This document shows, piece by piece, positions 51,565-61,189 of a stretch of 64,000 nt of DNA. A program made the position numbers and the translations under genes. This stretch comes from JAXLWB01 sp046328715. GTDB taxonomy: Bacteria > Chloroflexota > Anaerolineae > Caldilineales > Caldilineaceae. The stretch lies in assembly GCA_046328715.1 (NCBI GenBank), contig JAXLWB010000022.1, forward strand, positions 62,001-126,000. Reading direction: 5' to 3'. Numbering within the stretch: position 1 is the stretch's first letter; each line of letters starts with the position of its first letter. The notes under the pieces were generated by a model. The model was not told where the DNA came from. It was given only the letters and a program-made list of their open reading frames with translations, and ran no database searches.

Positions 51565-51655
51565 GTAAAAAAGTGACAGAGTTGCAAAGTGGCAGAGTAG
51601 CAATGGCTTGTTCACTTTGTCATTTTGCGACTCTGCCACTCTGCAACTTGCATCT
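51565..51655. repeat. CTGCCACTCTGCAACTT iterated-word hairpin
   Basis: The left arm (51567-51602, aagtgacagagttgcaaagtggcagagtagcaa) pairs with the right arm (51612-51650, tcactttgtcattttgcgactctgccactctgcaact). It is inside the probable NatAB operon, between the ATPase and permease genes. A related word (actctgccactctgccact) is at 17469-17488. Confidence 0.75.
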
Positions 51656-51660
51656 CGCCT

Positions 51661-52836
51661 ATGAACCGAATTCGGACTGTCTTCAACAAAGAATTACTCG
51701 ACAACCTGCGTGACCGGCGTTCGCTCTTGTCTGCGCTGCTCTATCCGCTGCTTGGCCCTGCCATCTTGATCGGAATCTTCTTTGCTATCGCCAATGTAAT
51801 AAGCGATCAAACTGAAAAGCCGCTCGATTTGCCCGTGATCGGGGCAGAAAATGCACCGAACTTGATGGAATTTCTACGCCAGTCGAATGTCGTGATCCAG
51901 CCTGGGCCAGCAGACCCGGAGGCCAAGGTGCGGGAAGGTGACCTCGACGTGGTGTTGATTGTGCCGAAAGAGTACGGGGCGGCCTTGAGTGCAGGTGAAC
52001 CGGCCCCGGTGCGTCTGGTTTTGGACGAATCGAGACAATCAGCCTCTTCCTCGATCGATCGGGTGCGCAATCTACTGAGTGCGTTTAGCAACCAGATTGG
52101 ACGTCTGCGCCTAGCTGCACGCGGGGTCAGCCCCTTGGCGATCGATGTGCTGGCGATCGAAACTGTTGATCTTGCAACGCCACAAAGCCAAGTTGCCAAT
52201 CTGCTCAACCTGGTGCCCTACTTTATCATCTTTTCGATCTTTATGGGCGGCATGTATTTGGCAATTGACAGCACGGCAGGTGAAAAGGAACGGGGATCGC
52301 TGGAACCCTTGCTGACAACACCTGCTACACATGCGCAGTTGGTGTTGGGCAAGATGAGCGCCACGCTCGTTTTCACTGTAATCGCAGTCATAGAGACCGT
52401 AATTGGCTTCATCTTTGGGGTGAATTTCTTGCCGCTAGAAGAGATGATTGGTGTCAAGATTTCGCTGACACCGCAATTGGCATTAGGCATTGTAGCGCTT
52501 ACCCTGCCTATGATGTTGCTGGCCACTGCGCTGCAAATGATCGTCGCCACTGCAACCAAAGGCACGAAGGAAGCGCAGACTTACCTGGGCTTTTTACCGC
52601 TGATCCCAGCCATGCCTGGCATGTTTCTGGCCTTCTTTCCGGTCAAACCTGCCTGGTGGAATATGGCGATCCCGACCTTCGGCCAGCAGATCTTGATCAA
52701 TCGTTTGATGCGCGGCGAAGTGATTGATCCCTCATTCGTAGCAGCGAATACGCTAGTCACCCTTGTAGTCGCTCTGTTGCTGGTTTGGGTGGCGATTCGC
52801 CTCTATGGGCGTGAACGGTTGGTGCTGGTAAAGTAA
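51661..52836 (+). CDS. ABC transporter permease (NatB-like)
   Basis: A 391-residue ABC-2 type permease. It has an N-terminal membrane helix (ALLYPLLGPAILIGIFFAIANV), a large extracytoplasmic loop (~residues 45-180) and five C-terminal helices. The SLEPLLTTPATHAQLVLGK motif just before a helix is typical of NatB/YhaP-like proteins. The start at 51661 (MNRIRTVFNKELLD) is used because upstream in-frame codons belong to the hairpin. It pairs with the NatA-like ATPase. Confidence 0.87.
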   Translation: MNRIRTVFNKELLDNLRDRRSLLSALLYPLLGPAILIGIFFAIANVISDQTEKPLDLPVIGAENAPNLMEFLRQSNVVIQPGPADPEAKVREGDLDVVLIVPKEYGAALSAGEPAPVRLVLDESRQSASSSIDRVRNLLSAFSNQIGRLRLAARGVSPLAIDVLAIETVDLATPQSQVANLLNLVPYFIIFSIFMGGMYLAIDSTAGEKERGSLEPLLTTPATHAQLVLGKMSATLVFTVIAVIETVIGFIFGVNFLPLEEMIGVKISLTPQLALGIVALTLPMMLLATALQMIVATATKGTKEAQTYLGFLPLIPAMPGMFLAFFPVKPAWWNMAIPTFGQQILINRLMRGEVIDPSFVAANTLVTLVVALLLVWVAIRLYGRERLVLVK

Positions 52837-52847
52837 AAGGAGAGGCC

Positions 52848-53363
52848 ATGTCATTTGTCTCGATCGAAACGCCAAGACTGTTGTTACGTCCATTACAACT
52901 CTCGGATATGGACGTCTATTACGAACGTATCTACGGCGACGATGAGGTGATGCGCTATTTGCCAGCGGGGAAGGCCATCTCGCGTGAGCGTTTTGAATCG
53001 CGCATTCCTCCCTTTATGATGGAGCCGTGGAACACACGTGGTTTTGCGCCCTGGGTTGTGATCAACAAGGCCGATCAAGAGTTCATCGGCCATTGCGGAC
53101 TAAATCCCTGGCCTAATTCGGACGATATCGAGGTGCTCTACGCCTTCGCCAAACCGTGGTGGGGGCAAGGTTTCGCCAGCGAAGCCGCCAAAGCCAGTGT
53201 CGACTATGGCTTTGCGCAACTTGGGTTATCCAAGATTATCGCCGCAGCTCATATAAAAAACATCGCTTCACAGCGGGTGATCGAGAAGTTGGGAATGCAA
53301 TTACAGTACGAGCAAGAATGGAGTGGAATGCCGCTCAAGATGTATGCTTTGACGCGTCCATAG
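52848..53363 (+). CDS. GNAT family N-acetyltransferase (RimJ/RimL type)
   Basis: A 171-residue GNAT enzyme starting with IETPRLLLRPLQLSDMDVYYERI, the RimJ/RimL-type start. The acetyl-CoA site is seen as YAFAKPWWGQGFASEAAKASVDYGF (motif A), and the closing motif B has NIASQRVIEKLGMQ. It may acetylate a ribosomal protein N-terminus or a small amine. It has a strong ribosome site (aaaaggag) 11 bp after the permease. Its 3' end overlaps the convergent gene by 29 bp. Confidence 0.88.
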   Translation: MSFVSIETPRLLLRPLQLSDMDVYYERIYGDDEVMRYLPAGKAISRERFESRIPPFMMEPWNTRGFAPWVVINKADQEFIGHCGLNPWPNSDDIEVLYAFAKPWWGQGFASEAAKASVDYGFAQLGLSKIIAAAHIKNIASQRVIEKLGMQLQYEQEWSGMPLKMYALTRP

Positions 53364-54891
53364 CCAGCCCACGTTCCACCATCTTGCGCAAAAGTGGGTT
53401 TTCTGTCATGCTAATCTGTGGCAACGCAATCACCAGTCGTCTTGCACAGTCGGCCAAAGCCGCCTCACCAGCGAGATGAAGCCAAGCACTCTGTAAACGC
53501 AAGCCACCCTCCAATGCCTCAAGTAACTGTGTCCGCTCTGGCACCTGTGCAATTTCGCGCAGGATGACCATTGCCACTTGTGATGAATCCAGCTTTTTGC
53601 CAAAGAATGGCGCTGATTGATTGGGTGTCGGCAGGCCATGAAAGACCCAAGCCGTCATGGAAAGATGGGCCATCAGCACTTCCGTGTCACGTTCCAATTC
53701 TTCGGCATCAAGCCGCGGGGCATCTTGGGTTGACTGCGCTGCCGCCCACAGTTGCACAATCGACTCGTCCAGCGTCGGCTGAAATTGCCAGATTAGGTCA
53801 TTAAAGAGATGGTACTCCGGCGGGAGTAAGATCGCACCCTCGCCCTGATGATTGCGCAACAGGGCATTTTGTACCAACCACAGACCGTAATCTATCGGTG
53901 CCTCCAGAAAGATCGATTCCCCGTTTTCGGTCTGCACTTTGACAATCGGCACGCCTATCGGTGGTGCGGGAATCATGCTTGGATCGATTTGCTCGCTGCA
54001 ATAGAAGGCCATGATGCCGTTCCGCAAGTTGACAATCGTGCTGATCAGCGTGCAGCGCACATCGCCTGACTCGACATCAGTCGGCGTTTTGACCAGCCAG
54101 AGTGACTGGTTGCCAGCCGGGTCGGCAGGGCTGATCAAGGCACGCCACTCTTGGGGAGAGGGAGCTTTATAGCCCTTACCACGCATCTGCAATTTCCGCA
54201 ACGAACGCTCAATCGCCGATGCACTCTTCTCCGGCAGGACGCGCTGTAACGTTGCCATCGCACGCACCGCTGCCCGATTTTCGCCACTGGCTGCCAATTG
54301 ATCGAGCCGTGTCAAGGCATTTTCGGCGACTACCTCACGATGATCCTGGGTAATCAACCGCAATAACTCTACTCGATCCGCTTCGGGCAAACGAGCCAAT
54401 GCATCCATCACGGCGAAAGCGATGCCTTCGTCATGCTCCCGCATCTGGGTGACATATTCAAAGAGGATAAAACGATTTTGTTTGCTTTCCGCTACGGCTT
54501 CGCTGAGGCTTTCAAAAGCGGCGTCATCGTTGCTCTGCAAATCGGTGAGTAGGCCGGGCGAGATGGTTTCGCCTAAAAAACGCTCCAGGATGGTGGCAGC
54601 CGCAAAGCGTCCCTGGGGCGGGTTTTGACGATTGGCCGCATAGCGTCGTAAGGCAGGAACACTTTCATCTGTGGGCAGCAGGGTGGCAAGATGGGCCAAG
54701 CCACCGCGCAGTTGACTGCTTGATGTGCCCAGATGTTTGAGTAGAACCACCAGCACTTGGCTGGCTGGATAGCCGTGCGCGATCGAGCGTGCCGCAGTGA
54801 TCAGCGCCTGTTCCGTGGTCAGATTCGCAAGCGCTGTGATCTCTTGTTCCAGTTGACGACGTTCTTGTAGCGAAAGCGTTTTTTCAGTCAT
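53335..54891 (-). CDS. Uncharacterised HEAT-like repeat protein
   Basis: A 518-residue soluble protein. Its first ~220 residues form HEAT/ARM-like helical repeats (GLAHLATLLPTDESVPALRRYAANRQ, FAVMDALARLPEADRVELLRLIT, NALTRLDQLAASGENRAAVRAMATLQ). The rest is mixed, with a beta-rich middle (SLWLVKTPTDVESGDVRCTLISTIVNLRNGIMAFY) and a helical end. I do not know a family for it. The start at 54891 (MTEKTLSLQERRQ) is chosen over a start 14 codons upstream because the added codons look like gap sequence. Confidence 0.65.
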   Translation of the reverse strand: MTEKTLSLQERRQLEQEITALANLTTEQALITAARSIAHGYPASQVLVVLLKHLGTSSSQLRGGLAHLATLLPTDESVPALRRYAANRQNPPQGRFAAATILERFLGETISPGLLTDLQSNDDAAFESLSEAVAESKQNRFILFEYVTQMREHDEGIAFAVMDALARLPEADRVELLRLITQDHREVVAENALTRLDQLAASGENRAAVRAMATLQRVLPEKSASAIERSLRKLQMRGKGYKAPSPQEWRALISPADPAGNQSLWLVKTPTDVESGDVRCTLISTIVNLRNGIMAFYCSEQIDPSMIPAPPIGVPIVKVQTENGESIFLEAPIDYGLWLVQNALLRNHQGEGAILLPPEYHLFNDLIWQFQPTLDESIVQLWAAAQSTQDAPRLDAEELERDTEVLMAHLSMTAWVFHGLPTPNQSAPFFGKKLDSSQVAMVILREIAQVPERTQLLEALEGGLRLQSAWLHLAGEAALADCARRLVIALPQISMTENPLLRKMVERGLAMDASKHTS

Positions 54892-54904
54892 AGATGAATT
54901 ATAG

Positions 54905-54990
54905 CATAGATTGACAGGGTGAAGGGATGACAAGATGGCAAGGTGACAAGGTGAACTAAAGCACGTTCATCCTGTCATCTTGTCAATCTG
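54905..54990. repeat. GACAAGATGACAGG iterated-word hairpin
   Basis: The left arm (54911-54955, ttgacagggtgaagggatgacaagatggcaaggtgacaagg) and right arm (54966-54990, gttcatcctgtcatcttgtcaatctgt) pair between two minus-strand genes. The right arm encodes the stop codon of the upstream secreted protein gene. Confidence 0.75.
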
Positions 54991-56029
54991 TAAACGGGAA
55001 TGCCTTCACCTGCCACTCACGCTTAGGTACATCGCCATTTTCAATGATGACGCCTTCGTAGAGCGTGATCTGGCCGCTGTTTTGGTTAATTACTGCTACT
55101 TCATTGAGCGGTGTCGTTCCAGTTTGGTTGACCAGCGGTAGAGGATAGTTATTGGCTCCAAAATCCCAGACGGAGACCCAGCCATCATTCACTGGATTGC
55201 CTGGTGCCGTTGAGTTGTAGAAGCGATATTCGTAAAGTTTGCCATCTGCCCCACCCACCATGATGCCCGAGCCAAGCACGGTGGATGCATCGACCACACG
55301 GGCGAAAAGCCCACTGGAGCGAACCAGAGTTGGGCCAGGAATGGTATCGACATGCTGCCAAAGGAGTGTGCCGCCACTATCGACCGCCCGCCACAGTGCA
55401 TCTCCCCCGCCATCCTCACTGATGACAAAGTAACCTGCGCTGGAGGGCGCATCTGCCAATACTGGTGAAATAATCGTCCCGACCAACCCCTGCGATTTTG
55501 ACTCCCAGGTGGTTTCGTCATTGGACATCCAGACTTCGTTTGGTGCATCGATTGGCGTCATCCACAATTCGGTTGTATTGGTGCTCAAAAAGCGACCTTC
55601 CATGTCGTTTAATTGATCCCATTGCAGCGTAGTGGGCGAACGTTTGTAAACGCCATCCTCTGCCAGCGCAAAGAGGGTATCGCCCTTGGCCGCAATTGAG
55701 TTGATATTTAACTGGGGATCAAGCGGAAAGGTCTCCGCCCCATTCGAGCCAAGGGAGATTTGACCGTCAGCGCGCAGATACCAGCCGTCGCTACCAATCG
55801 CTGCACGGTAGAGTGGGCCGCCAGAAAAAGTTAACAGTGCCCCCGGAATCTGACGAAAGATGATGGGAAGGTAAATCGTTTGGTCCAACTGCGGGCTTTC
55901 AACAAGTTGTGCCCGAAGTGAATCTACTGACAATGAAAAAAAGGAAAAGAAAAGAATAAGACCTACAACCCTGCCTGCAATCATCCTTGACTTGGCTTTT
56001 TGCATGAGCATCTCCATTTCAAATCGCAT
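54983..56029 (-). CDS. Secreted protein of unknown function, probable beta-propeller
   Basis: A 348-residue protein with an N-terminal hydrophobic signal (VVGLILFFSFFSLSVDSLRA, cleaved after SLRA or similar). The remainder is beta-rich with repeated blade-like segments (LFALAEDGVYKRSPTTLQWDQL, VWMSNDETTWESKSQGLVGTI, GYFVISEDGGGDALWRAVDSGG) that resemble degenerate BNR/Asp-box blades. I do not recognise a specific family. It would be exported; no sorting motif is seen. Several Met codons near the start make the exact start uncertain. Confidence 0.65.
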   Translation of the reverse strand: MRFEMEMLMQKAKSRMIAGRVVGLILFFSFFSLSVDSLRAQLVESPQLDQTIYLPIIFRQIPGALLTFSGGPLYRAAIGSDGWYLRADGQISLGSNGAETFPLDPQLNINSIAAKGDTLFALAEDGVYKRSPTTLQWDQLNDMEGRFLSTNTTELWMTPIDAPNEVWMSNDETTWESKSQGLVGTIISPVLADAPSSAGYFVISEDGGGDALWRAVDSGGTLLWQHVDTIPGPTLVRSSGLFARVVDASTVLGSGIMVGGADGKLYEYRFYNSTAPGNPVNDGWVSVWDFGANNYPLPLVNQTGTTPLNEVAVINQNSGQITLYEGVIIENGDVPKREWQVKAFPFTD

Positions 56030-56172
56030 CTACTATTACCAATTGTCTTCTCAAAAGCCGTGAATTTCAACCATACTAATAAAGAAAATTCATGCTTTTG
56101 CAACCGCAATTGGTCTAACTTGTCGCTGCGCAATAGCATAACCCAAGTCGATCAAATCAACAGTGTTGTAGG

Positions 56173-57921
56173 TCACTTGGGTTTCATTTCATCGGGTAGG
56201 GTGGCTGGGACGTTGATGATCCGCTCATTGCGCACAGTAACTTGGCCTGTACGTCCGCCAGGAGCATGCTGGACAAATCGCCGTTCGCAGACAATCACTT
56301 CAGCCAACTTTTCGCCACGCAGTTTGGAATGGTAGGCAGCAGCTTGGGCCGCTAACTGCAAGGTCTCATCGTCCACGGGGGCACCGCTGGAGCGAATGAT
56401 GACATGCGAGCCGGGAACTGAACGGACATGCAGCCAGAGGTCACGCGGGTGGGACAAATTGAACGTGACCTCTTCGTTTTGTCTGGCGTTTCGACCGATT
56501 AGAATCAATATGCCCGATAGACTGCGCAGGCTCAGAGGCTTGCCGGTTTGAGAGGGTTTAGCTGATGCCTGCTTCGGTTGTAAGCGTTTATTTGATTCTT
56601 TGCTCAAGCCCAACGTTTCTAGCTCTGAGCGCACAATGGCAATCTCTGGTTGGTTGCTAGCCAGAGTCAAATCGACCGTCAACTGCTCAAGATATTCCAG
56701 ATCGCGCAACAGTTCGCTGCGGCGCCGTGGAATGATCTGGCTCGCCCTTTCCATCCGTGCGGCGCGTTTGAAAAGCTGTTGCGCTTGTTCCACTGGGCTT
56801 TTTTGTGGATCGAGCGCGATCTCTAGCGTCTCCTCGCCCAAATCTACTACGAGGACTTTCTGGTCAGCCTCGATCTGGCTGCTGTAGGCTAATAGCCACT
56901 CGGCTTGACTGCGTACCTGTTCTGCTTCGCCTGGCGCCGGTTCATCACCTGCCAGGGCTGTCAATTGGCGCTGCAACCGTCGATGTGCCGCTTGAATCGC
57001 CATCGCTACCTGTTGGCGCTGTCCAGCGTAAGCATCGAGGCGAGGCTGTTCCCCTTCGGCGGCAAAGAAATGCTCGACTGCTTCACTCAGGGTTGCAGTC
57101 GGCACGAATTCGCCCCGTAGATGCGCTGCAAAGGCGCTGAAGCCGACGATTTTGCCAGCTTCTTGCCAAACACCCGGTAGCCACCCACCTTCTTGGCAGG
57201 GCGACCAAAGTGTTTGCAAGGCTGATACCAGTTCTAGCAACGCAATGTCCTTCGTCTGTGCCTCGACGTTATTGGTGGCTCGCCAACTGATCTCTCGCCC
57301 TAGCGTAGGACTGATTCCAGCAACGTGTGCGACCAATGCCTTCCAGAGGCGCTCCTCCCCCATCAGTGAGTGGGCCAGGCGCTCATAGTAGTCGCCTGAG
57401 CCATCATCTAGTGGTGGTACCTTATTCTGAGACGGTGGAACTGTATAAAGATGACCGGGGAGTAGCACTCGTTGGTTACGTTCCCCTGGCGGCACACGAT
57501 ATAAGCAATCTAGGATACGCTCTTCTGAATTGAGCAAGAATAGATTGCTCAGCCTTCCCATCGGCTCTGCAAGCAAAACAGTTACGCCATGCTCTGGGTG
57601 CTGAAAATGAAATCGTACAACGCGCTCATAAGGATCGGGTTGAACAATTTCGGTTAAGAGCGCATCTCGCACGTATTTGCGCAATAATTGTAACAACGGC
57701 GGTTGCTCATCACTGCCACGTCGTAGCTTTTCCGCAGCCAAGTAGATGCCATTACGTTCGGTTTCGAGCGAGAGCAACAAATAATGGCGCGCACCATAGG
57801 CATAGAGTTCCAGCCCAAAACTGTGTGCGCTCACAAGCAACACTTGCTGAACACGCCCCGGACATACTCGCTCTTTTAGCTCTGCGCACATACAGCAGAG
57901 AGTCAATGCGTCAAAGTGCAT
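56173..57921 (-). CDS. rqcH: NFACT family protein RqcH (fibronectin-binding-like)
   Basis: A 582-residue NFACT protein. It has the N-terminal NFACT-N domain (MHFDALTLCCMCAELKERVCPGRVQQV, ELYAYGARHYLLLSLETERNGIYL), a coiled-coil middle (~residues 290-410, including LFKRAARMERASQIIPRRRSELLRDLEYLEQL) and the C-terminal NFACT-R domain (ILIGRNARQNEEVTFNLSHPRDLWLHVRSVPGSHVII). RqcH binds stalled 50S-peptidyl-tRNA complexes and adds Ala tails for degradation. Length and domain order are normal. The gene is alone in its direction. Confidence 0.88.
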   Translation of the reverse strand: MHFDALTLCCMCAELKERVCPGRVQQVLLVSAHSFGLELYAYGARHYLLLSLETERNGIYLAAEKLRRGSDEQPPLLQLLRKYVRDALLTEIVQPDPYERVVRFHFQHPEHGVTVLLAEPMGRLSNLFLLNSEERILDCLYRVPPGERNQRVLLPGHLYTVPPSQNKVPPLDDGSGDYYERLAHSLMGEERLWKALVAHVAGISPTLGREISWRATNNVEAQTKDIALLELVSALQTLWSPCQEGGWLPGVWQEAGKIVGFSAFAAHLRGEFVPTATLSEAVEHFFAAEGEQPRLDAYAGQRQQVAMAIQAAHRRLQRQLTALAGDEPAPGEAEQVRSQAEWLLAYSSQIEADQKVLVVDLGEETLEIALDPQKSPVEQAQQLFKRAARMERASQIIPRRRSELLRDLEYLEQLTVDLTLASNQPEIAIVRSELETLGLSKESNKRLQPKQASAKPSQTGKPLSLRSLSGILILIGRNARQNEEVTFNLSHPRDLWLHVRSVPGSHVIIRSSGAPVDDETLQLAAQAAAYHSKLRGEKLAEVIVCERRFVQHAPGGRTGQVTVRNERIINVPATLPDEMKPK

Positions 57922-57956
57922 AGCTGCTCAATTATTTGCTCTTCTGCACCCTGCAC

Positions 57957-57988
57957 GTAAGTAAGGGGCAAGTTCTTTCCTTACTTAC
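57957..57988. repeat. GTAAGTAAGG hairpin
   Basis: The 10-bp arms gtaagtaagg (57957-57966) and ccttacttac (57979-57988) are exact complements around a 12-base loop, in the gap between rqcH and the tRNA gene. Confidence 0.65.
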
Positions 57989-58086
57989 ATGTGGGGTTTA
58001 GAAGAATCACTACCAAGTCGATATACATACGAAACCGAAAATCTCGATTGACAATTTAACCAATCCTTATTATACTAACAGCACTA

Positions 58087-58169
<83 letters not shown>

Positions 58170-58180
58170 CAGTAGGTGAG

Positions 58181-58226
58181 AGGCATTGTAGAACAAGAAA
58201 TTATCTTATTCTACAATGCCTTTTAC
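58181..58226 (+). terminator. Terminator after tRNA-Leu
   Basis: The perfect 13-bp arms aggcattgtagaa (58181-58193) and ttctacaatgcct (58209-58221) are followed by tttac, 11 bases after the tRNA. Confidence 0.8.
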
Positions 58227-58434
58227 TTAAAATGCCTCCGATAACTTTGATTACTAGAGGAAACCAGGACCTTTGGTAGTCAGAGAATTTTGTTTGTCTT
58301 ATATCCGATGCGTCCGCGCAATCTTTGCACCATTCCACTCCTCTGTGTGCAACCTGCGTCCGCTTCGGTATTTTGTTTTCTCATCTTATACATAGGTCTT
58401 TTGCTTGCCCAACAGTTTCTAAGGAGTTTATTGT

Positions 58435-59514
58435 ATGACTTCATCACATCCTGGTCTGCGACAGGTGCTTGGATTTAGCCTGCGTCTGTTGCTGGTGTTG
58501 AGTGTACTGAGCACTAGTTTGGTCGCCGCTCCGGTCTTTGCACAACAAAGTGTGCATGTGGTCGGCTACGGCGAGTATCTTTCTTCAATCGCCTTGCAAT
58601 ACGGCGTTTCAGTCAATGAGCTGATCGCTGCCAATGGCATCTCCAATCCGAATGTGATTGTGCCCGGACAACGCTTGGTGATCCCAGGCGCGGGTGGCAG
58701 CAGTGACAGCGAAGTTTCGTATGGCGTCCCTGCCAGTGGTCCACTCCCTGCCACCGGTGGCTATTATACTGTCCAGCGCGGAGATTCGCTCTCGTCAATT
58801 GCCTTAGCCAATGGCATGTCTTTGTCCGATCTGATGCGCCTCAACGGTATCGGCAACGCCAACTTTATCTGGGTGGGACAGCAGTTACGACTTTCTGCAC
58901 GGGTCTCGAATGTGAGTGTTCCATCCGACCAGCAGCCCGCAGCTCAATTGGCTGGCAATGTTTACACCGTTCGCCCTGGCGATACCCTTTCACAGATTGC
59001 CGCTAATTATGGCACTACGGCCCAGGCCTTGTTGATTGCCAATGGATTGCCCAATGCAAATTTTGTCTGGGTAGGTCAACAATTGCGCATCGCCGGCGCA
59101 GGAAGTGCGGTCGAAGCTGTACAATCGGCGGCGGCTGGTTTGCCTGTGACGAGCAATGGCGGTACGAAGTGGATTGAAGTCAATCTAAGCTCGCAAACAC
59201 TCACTGCTTGGGAAGGTGACATTGCAGTGATGCATTCGGTTGTGAGCACTGGAGTTGCGAATACGCCGACGGTAACGGGGCGATTCCAAATCTACAACAA
59301 GCTGCCCAGCCAATGGATGACCGGACCTGGTTACAGTTTACCGGGTGTGCCATCAGTCATGTATTTCTATGGTGCTTATGCCATCCACGGCGCCTATTGG
59401 CACAACAATTTCGGTAACCCAATGAGCCACGGCTGTGTCAATATGAATTTGGGTGACGCATCGTCACTCTACAATTGGGCACCGATGGGCACTGAGGTGT
59501 ATGTGCATTATTGA
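58435..59514 (+). CDS. LysM-repeat L,D-transpeptidase
   Basis: A 359-residue secreted protein. A signal peptide (VLGFSLRLLLVLSVLSTSLVAAPVFAQQ) is followed by three LysM domains (about residues 40-85, 105-150 and 175-220, each with YSVxxGDSLxxIA-like cores) and a C-terminal YkuD domain. The catalytic motif is HGAYWHNNFGNPMSHGCVNM (His plus SHGCVNM Cys). It binds peptidoglycan through LysM and makes 3-3 crosslinks or attaches proteins. The ribosome site aaggag precedes the ATG. It sits in an envelope-rich part of the window. Confidence 0.92.
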   Translation: MTSSHPGLRQVLGFSLRLLLVLSVLSTSLVAAPVFAQQSVHVVGYGEYLSSIALQYGVSVNELIAANGISNPNVIVPGQRLVIPGAGGSSDSEVSYGVPASGPLPATGGYYTVQRGDSLSSIALANGMSLSDLMRLNGIGNANFIWVGQQLRLSARVSNVSVPSDQQPAAQLAGNVYTVRPGDTLSQIAANYGTTAQALLIANGLPNANFVWVGQQLRIAGAGSAVEAVQSAAAGLPVTSNGGTKWIEVNLSSQTLTAWEGDIAVMHSVVSTGVANTPTVTGRFQIYNKLPSQWMTGPGYSLPGVPSVMYFYGAYAIHGAYWHNNFGNPMSHGCVNMNLGDASSLYNWAPMGTEVYVHY

Positions 59515-59525
59515 TTAACAAAGTA

Positions 59526-59597
59526 GCAATAGTGAACTAGTAAGCGTTAATTTGTAATTTCGGTACTCCGAATTACAAATTATTTGTTCACTGTTGC
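59526..59597. repeat. Nested hairpin between convergent genes
   Basis: The outer arms gcaatagtgaac (59526-59537) and gttcactgttgc (59586-59597) pair with one mismatch; the inner arms (about 59548-59563 and 59567-59581, aatttgtaatttcgg / ccgaattacaaatt) also pair. It is between the L,D-transpeptidase and radC genes. Confidence 0.7.
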
Positions 59598-59617
59598 TTC
59601 TTCTCCTACTCCCTCTC

Positions 59618-60328
59618 TCACTTAAACCCCAGCCCGCGCTCCTTGAGACTTACAAAGCGATTGCGCCCGATGACCACATGATCCATGACTTCGATGTCGA
59701 GTAGTTTCCCCGCTTCAATCAACAGCTCGGTGACGCGCACGTCTTCGGGGCTGGGGGTCGGATCGCCGCTAGGATGATTGTGGACCACGACTAAAGAGGC
59801 ACTGTTCGAACGAATGGCTTCACGAAAGATCTCGCCCACACGCACGGATGCGGCGTTGAGACTGCCCACGTAGATCTGTGCAATCCGAATGACATAGTGT
59901 TTGGTATCTAAGAGGACTGCCCGTAGATGCTCCTGTTCCAGGTATCCCATCTCCATCATTAGCATGTTGGCCACATCGGCAGGCACCCGCACCTGAGAAC
60001 GTTCTTCGGGCGCAGCGAGTAGCAGCCGCCGACCTAACTCTATAGCGGCTTTGATCTGGGTCGCTTTGGCTTCGCCCATCCCATGTTTTGCGCAGAGTTC
60101 ATCGAAATTGGCGCGTGCCAAGCCAGCAACGCCGCCGAATTCGGTCAACAAGCGTTCGGCCATACGGATGACATTTTCAGATTTGGTGCCAACACGCAAG
60201 AGAATGGCCAAGAGTTCGGCTGTACTCAGCGCCGAGGGGCCTGCATAGAGCATCCGCTCGCGCGGACGCAGATCGTTCGGCAGGTCACGGATCATGGGGC
60301 GATATTCAATCGTAGACGTGCGTTCCAT
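59618..60328 (-). CDS. radC: RadC family JAB-domain protein
   Basis: A 236-residue RadC protein. It has an N-terminal UBA-like helix-hairpin-helix part (PRERMLYAGPSALSTAELLAILLRVGTK, FGGVAGLARANFDELCAKHGMGEAKATQI) and a C-terminal JAB1/MPN metalloprotease-like domain with VVVHNHPSGDPTPSPEDV (HxH...S..D). The family was once linked to DNA repair but its true role is unsettled. It is two bases after the RDD gene, so the two are cotranscribed. Confidence 0.92.
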   Translation of the reverse strand: MERTSTIEYRPMIRDLPNDLRPRERMLYAGPSALSTAELLAILLRVGTKSENVIRMAERLLTEFGGVAGLARANFDELCAKHGMGEAKATQIKAAIELGRRLLLAAPEERSQVRVPADVANMLMMEMGYLEQEHLRAVLLDTKHYVIRIAQIYVGSLNAASVRVGEIFREAIRSNSASLVVVHNHPSGDPTPSPEDVRVTELLIEAGKLLDIEVMDHVVIGRNRFVSLKERGLGFK

Positions 60329-60330
60329 TT

Positions 60331-61164
60331 TTACCCATACCTTCGGTAGGCTTCGGTGATTTCTTCGAGTAGTTTGCGGCTGCCCACGCTTGATACTTCG
60401 TTGGGATTGAGACTTAGCTTGCGGCTCATCAACTCGGCAGCGCGAGTGAGCAGCGAAAGATCGACCCGATTGCGATCATAACGTTTTAACAGTTCGGTGA
60501 TTAGGTCATAGTCTGCCTGACTAAGCGCCCGAATGTTGATATAGCGTGTGTAAAGCGGATCTGCCTCGTCGACGGGAGGTGCGCTTGCATGGATCGGCGC
60601 AGAGGGCGCTGTTACATCCTCCAACGTCAACATCGACTTGTCTTTGATCACGATCGTGCCAGCGGCATAGTCACCTAAGCGGCGTGCATTAGGGCTGAAG
60701 AACATGGTGAGTAAGCCAAGCGTGTAGGTGGCTGGCAGAAAGTCAATGATGCGTACTAGATTGCGGATAGCGACCTCGCCAAAGCCGACCGGATTGCCAT
60801 CCAGGCGCACGACACGAATCTTGGTCCAACGCTTGCCTGGAGTTTGTCCCTGCCACAGCAATTCAAAGGCGATATAGTAACCCCAGTAGATGATGAACTG
60901 GAGCAGTGTAAAAACAGCAATAATAAACCCATCGCTCCAGCCGATCTCCTCGGCAAAGTCAGTTAAACTGCTGTCGAATGTCCCCAACTGGCTAAGAATA
61001 AAGAACAAAAGTAGATTGAGCGCACCTAGTATTACGGTTAAAAGAATTGTGTCAAGTAAGGCCGCAATAAACCGATTTCCAATCCCAACTACTTCATAAC
61101 CAAAGCTTACATTTTCAGGAGTGGGGATGGTATACTCCTGGTTGAGTAGTGTGTTCGATTGCAT
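60331..61164 (-). CDS. RDD family membrane protein
   Basis: A 277-residue protein with an N-terminal RDD domain of three or four membrane helices (GIGNRFIAALLDTILLTVILGALNLLLFFIL; ELLWQGQTPGKRWTKIRVVRLDGNPVGFGEVAIRNLVRIIDFLPATY). The C-terminal ~90 residues are soluble and helical (NIRALSQADYDLITELLKRYDRNRVDLSLLTRAAELMSRKL). RDD proteins often accompany SpoIIM-like proteins, and the divergent gene at 61248 is one; a membrane complex of the two is likely, in unknown function. Confidence 0.88.
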   Translation of the reverse strand: MQSNTLLNQEYTIPTPENVSFGYEVVGIGNRFIAALLDTILLTVILGALNLLLFFILSQLGTFDSSLTDFAEEIGWSDGFIIAVFTLLQFIIYWGYYIAFELLWQGQTPGKRWTKIRVVRLDGNPVGFGEVAIRNLVRIIDFLPATYTLGLLTMFFSPNARRLGDYAAGTIVIKDKSMLTLEDVTAPSAPIHASAPPVDEADPLYTRYINIRALSQADYDLITELLKRYDRNRVDLSLLTRAAELMSRKLSLNPNEVSSVGSRKLLEEITEAYRRYG

Positions 61165-61189
61165 ATGTAAGTAATAGTTGAATTAGGAA

